From NCBI GenBank assembly GCA_028282925.1, contig JANQGV010000215.1:1-55059 (forward strand): 55,059 bases of DNA. The letters are read 5' to 3'. Origin of the DNA: Thermodesulfobacteriota bacterium. GTDB lineage: Bacteria; Desulfobacterota; WTBG01; CAIYCZ01; CAIRTM01. Positions 52,972 to 55,059 of the stretch are shown one piece after another. The position numbers and the translations under genes were made by a program. Numbering within the stretch: the first letter of the stretch is position 1; each line of letters opens with the position of its first letter. The notes below the pieces were generated by a model that was given only the letters and a program-made list of their open reading frames with translations, did not search any database and was not told the DNA's origin.

Positions 52972-55059
52972 ATGAAAAAAACTCTTTTTACTAAAAACAA
53001 CCTGGTCCTTCTAACCACCTTTTTGTGCTGTTTATTTGCCGGTTCTCCTGTTTACGCCATAGACGAAGAAAATTGTCTCATGTGTCACCGCCACCGTGGC
53101 TTGAGCCATATCGATGAAAACGGCAATTTCCGCCTGCTGTACATTTCCGAGCCGATATATCAAAACAGCCCCCACGGGCTTTTTGCCTGCACCGACTGCC
53201 ATACCGATATCAAGGAAATGCCCCACACTAATGCCAAAAAAGTCGACTGTCTGATGCAGTGCCATCTGGACGACAGTTACAGGTGGCGTGAGTTTTCACA
53301 TGCCGAAGTCGGCGAGATTATGGCCGAAAGCGTCCATAGCCCTGTGGATGCCGACGGTAATCTAAAACCTCACCAGGAAGACTATCCGACCTGCAAGACA
53401 TGTCATCAGGACCCGCTGTACCGCCCCCTGGCTTTTTTTAAAAACGTGCGCCCGGGTGTATCCGATAAAATTATCAACCGCTGTCTTGTCTGCCATGACG
53501 ATCCTGTGTATGTTAAAAAGTTCTACAACCATTTTTCTTCCCGGATGCAGAAGGGCCGCTCTCCCCGTGAAGTTGTTGAGATGTGCGCTACCTGTCATGA
53601 GGATCGTAACTTTCAGCAACGTCACAACCTGAGTGATGTCGTCTATTCTTACTGGGAAACCTATCACGGAAAAGCCGTTTTCTTCGGCGATGAGATGTCC
53701 CCCGACTGTCTCGACTGCCATGCAGGCTTTACAGGCTCGGTCCACTCAATGCACGCATCCGACGACCCCCGGTCATCGGTTCATCCCGATAATGTACACC
53801 TTTCATGTTCCAATATAGACTGTCACCCCACCTCTGATCCGAATCTGGCAGACTATGATGTACATATGCTGGTTGACAGGGAAGAACACGCCGTTGAATA
53901 TTATATATCGGCATTCTTCGTCACCTTGACGCTCCTGAGTTTTATCCCTATCATGCTGGCGCTTATCCTTGACTTGATACGCAGTCTCGTACCGGTAAAA
54001 ACCATACAGGAACATCGCCCGACTCCCCCCAGACCGCTTGTAGACGGAGTTGAACTGGGCAATCCCGATCCGATTGTTCAGGAGAAGCGGGGGAAAAAAT
54101 ACTTTTACCACCTTACCCTTAATCAACGATTTCAGCATATTGTTCTGATGGTCGCCTTTGCCGGGCTGGCACTTACCGGACTCCCCATGAAGTACTTTCA
54201 CGTGTCTTTTATGGAGAAATTGTATTACCTGATCGGCGGTATAGAGTTGGCACCGTTGCTGCACAGGATTTTTGCTGTGGCAATGATTATTATTTTCGCA
54301 TACCACTTTATCTATATACTGAGTACCTACATTACCTATTATTACATTCCTCTCATAAAGGCCCGTAAATGCACATTTACTAATTTTATAAAAAGTATGC
54401 TGGCCCTTCCCATGGTACCCACACTGGAAGATCTGCGTGACGCCTGGAAAATGAATAAATACCGGCTTTTTATTACCAATGTGAGACCTGCTTCCGGTCG
54501 TTTTACCCTAAAAGAGAAATTCGGATATTTTGCCGTTTTCTGGGGTGTGCCGGTCATCGGAATTTCCGGTCTGATGCTCTGGGGCGAAGAACTGTACAGC
54601 AAATACTTTGTTATAAAACATTTCCTCAATGCCTGTTACATAGCTCACAGTGATGAAGCATTGCTGGCCTGTATTGTAATTTTCCTGTGGCATATATACA
54701 ATACCCACCTGAAATATGAAAATTTTCCCATGGGTATGGCCTGGCTCACCGGGTACAAACATGAAAAGGAAATAGAAGAAGGCCATGCCGGATATTACCA
54801 GGGCCTGGTCGGTGAAAAACAACATGCTTCCGATCGCGGCGGCACACCTTCAGGTGTCGGTGCCCTGATTTTCAGAAAATGCTTTCAGTCCACACTTCTC
54901 CTGGTTTTGATTGCTTCCACCGGCTTTTTAAGCTGGGTTGTTTTCAATACGGTTTTCGGATATCATGTCATCGCGTACAAAAAAGCTCCTGAGCAATACC
55001 CTCTCACAAAGCCGAATTTTCTCGAAGAGGTTGTAACAGGAGGCACCTGCGACAAAAAA
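52972..55059 (+). CDS. CbcL-like inner-membrane cytochrome (eight-heme c domain fused to b-type domain), partial at window end
   Basis: At least 696 residues, with no stop before the window end. The signal peptide ends PVYAIDEEN. The periplasmic part (about 25-290) has six CxxCH sites (CLMCH, CTDCH, CKTCH, CLVCH, CATCH, CLDCH) plus two stretched sites, CxxxCH (CLMQCH) and CxxxxCH (CSNIDCH). A membrane segment near 310-335 follows, then from about 384 a cytochrome-b-like domain starting TLNQRFQHIVLMVAFAGLAL, with several membrane His (LLHRIFAVAMII, YHFIY, FLWHIYN). This fusion matches Geobacter CbcL, a menaquinol oxidase that starts extracellular electron transfer. It would feed the heptaheme protein encoded upstream. 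The ATG at 52972 follows the FGE-like gene by 9 bp. Confidence 0.9.
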   Translation, partial: MKKTLFTKNNLVLLTTFLCCLFAGSPVYAIDEENCLMCHRHRGLSHIDENGNFRLLYISEPIYQNSPHGLFACTDCHTDIKEMPHTNAKKVDCLMQCHLDDSYRWREFSHAEVGEIMAESVHSPVDADGNLKPHQEDYPTCKTCHQDPLYRPLAFFKNVRPGVSDKIINRCLVCHDDPVYVKKFYNHFSSRMQKGRSPREVVEMCATCHEDRNFQQRHNLSDVVYSYWETYHGKAVFFGDEMSPDCLDCHAGFTGSVHSMHASDDPRSSVHPDNVHLSCSNIDCHPTSDPNLADYDVHMLVDREEHAVEYYISAFFVTLTLLSFIPIMLALILDLIRSLVPVKTIQEHRPTPPRPLVDGVELGNPDPIVQEKRGKKYFYHLTLNQRFQHIVLMVAFAGLALTGLPMKYFHVSFMEKLYYLIGGIELAPLLHRIFAVAMIIIFAYHFIYILSTYITYYYIPLIKARKCTFTNFIKSMLALPMVPTLEDLRDAWKMNKYRLFITNVRPASGRFTLKEKFGYFAVFWGVPVIGISGLMLWGEELYSKYFVIKHFLNACYIAHSDEALLACIVIFLWHIYNTHLKYENFPMGMAWLTGYKHEKEIEEGHAGYYQGLVGEKQHASDRGGTPSGVGALIFRKCFQSTLLLVLIASTGFLSWVVFNTVFGYHVIAYKKAPEQYPLTKPNFLEEVVTGGTCDKK

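Noticed and set aside
42749-55059. UGA reassigned to Gly or Trp in this organism
   Set aside because: Many genes here end in TGA at positions fixed by family length or ATGA overlaps (31177, 31728, 37831, 9421), so general reassignment does not hold.
1-55059. CRISPR arrays, tRNA or rRNA genes, insertion sequences with transposases
   Set aside because: None could be recognised. The repeats found are short, few and not regularly spaced, and no transposase-like protein is present.

Overview
This window comes from a Gram-negative, anaerobically respiring bacterium. The evidence is outer-membrane and lipoprotein-type signals, many multiheme c-type cytochromes, hybrid PAS sensor kinases, PilZ and chemotaxis proteins, and a sigma-54-type activator. 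Gene content resembles Desulfuromonadota/Desulfobacterota, but no rRNA or other marker allows firm placement. UGA is used as a normal stop in many genes here (for example the ends of the TusA-like, DUF3343 and GT2 genes), so the standard code applies.

Layout. 1-4690: an array of small secreted-protein cassettes. Each has a signal peptide and mostly a shared C-terminal I-N-[GN]-G-x-P-F ending. Three share a long structured 5' leader with an upstream dyad, and most end in the same terminator hairpin. A stray copy of the 3' end of the next gene lies inside the array, a sign of past recombination. 4714-8462 (minus): ATP-grasp ligase and zinc peptidase pair, PilZ protein, tandem universal stress protein. 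8632-11827 (plus): EIIA(Ntr)-like protein, PII-like protein and two cation/proton antiporter-type membrane proteins in one overlapping operon. 11841-15296 (minus): trehalose operon (DUF5752, TreT-type and OtsA-type genes). 15469-21288 (plus): dehydrogenase, SMC with an (Asn-Gly)9 insert, FtsY. 21285-27513 (minus): two hybrid histidine kinases and a periplasmic binding protein. 27750-28750: repeat, decayed YfhO-like pseudogene, small acidic secreted protein. 28814-32585: patatin, then a translationally coupled selenium-type cluster (YedE, TusA/YedF-like, DUF3343, ribokinase-fold protein). 32577-38820: glycosyltransferases, a beta-barrel protein and a polyferredoxin-like membrane protein. 39153-42713: lipoprotein phosphoesterase and a chemoreceptor with two CZB-like zinc modules.

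42749-55059 is the most striking part: a respiratory locus arranged around a divergent intergenic region. On the minus strand lie an 11-heme lipoprotein, a double-rhodanese lipoprotein, an octaheme cytochrome, a pentaheme cytochrome and a small membrane protein. On the plus strand lie a sigma-54-type activator, a heptaheme cytochrome, a formylglycine-generating-enzyme-like lipoprotein and a CbcL-like fusion of an eight-heme c domain to a b-type membrane domain, cut by the window end. The 11-heme and octaheme genes are each interrupted by one in-frame TGA. In both, a 6-bp hairpin with a GUU loop begins 11-12 nt after the TGA, matching the geometry of a bacterial SECIS element. Neither downstream half has its own signal peptide. 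I therefore annotate both as selenocysteine-containing multiheme cytochromes. The selenium-type cluster about 13 kb away fits this. The working model is an inner-membrane quinol oxidase (CbcL-like) feeding periplasmic and surface cytochromes, including two selenoproteins and a sulfur/selenium-handling rhodanese, for extracellular or chalcogen respiration.
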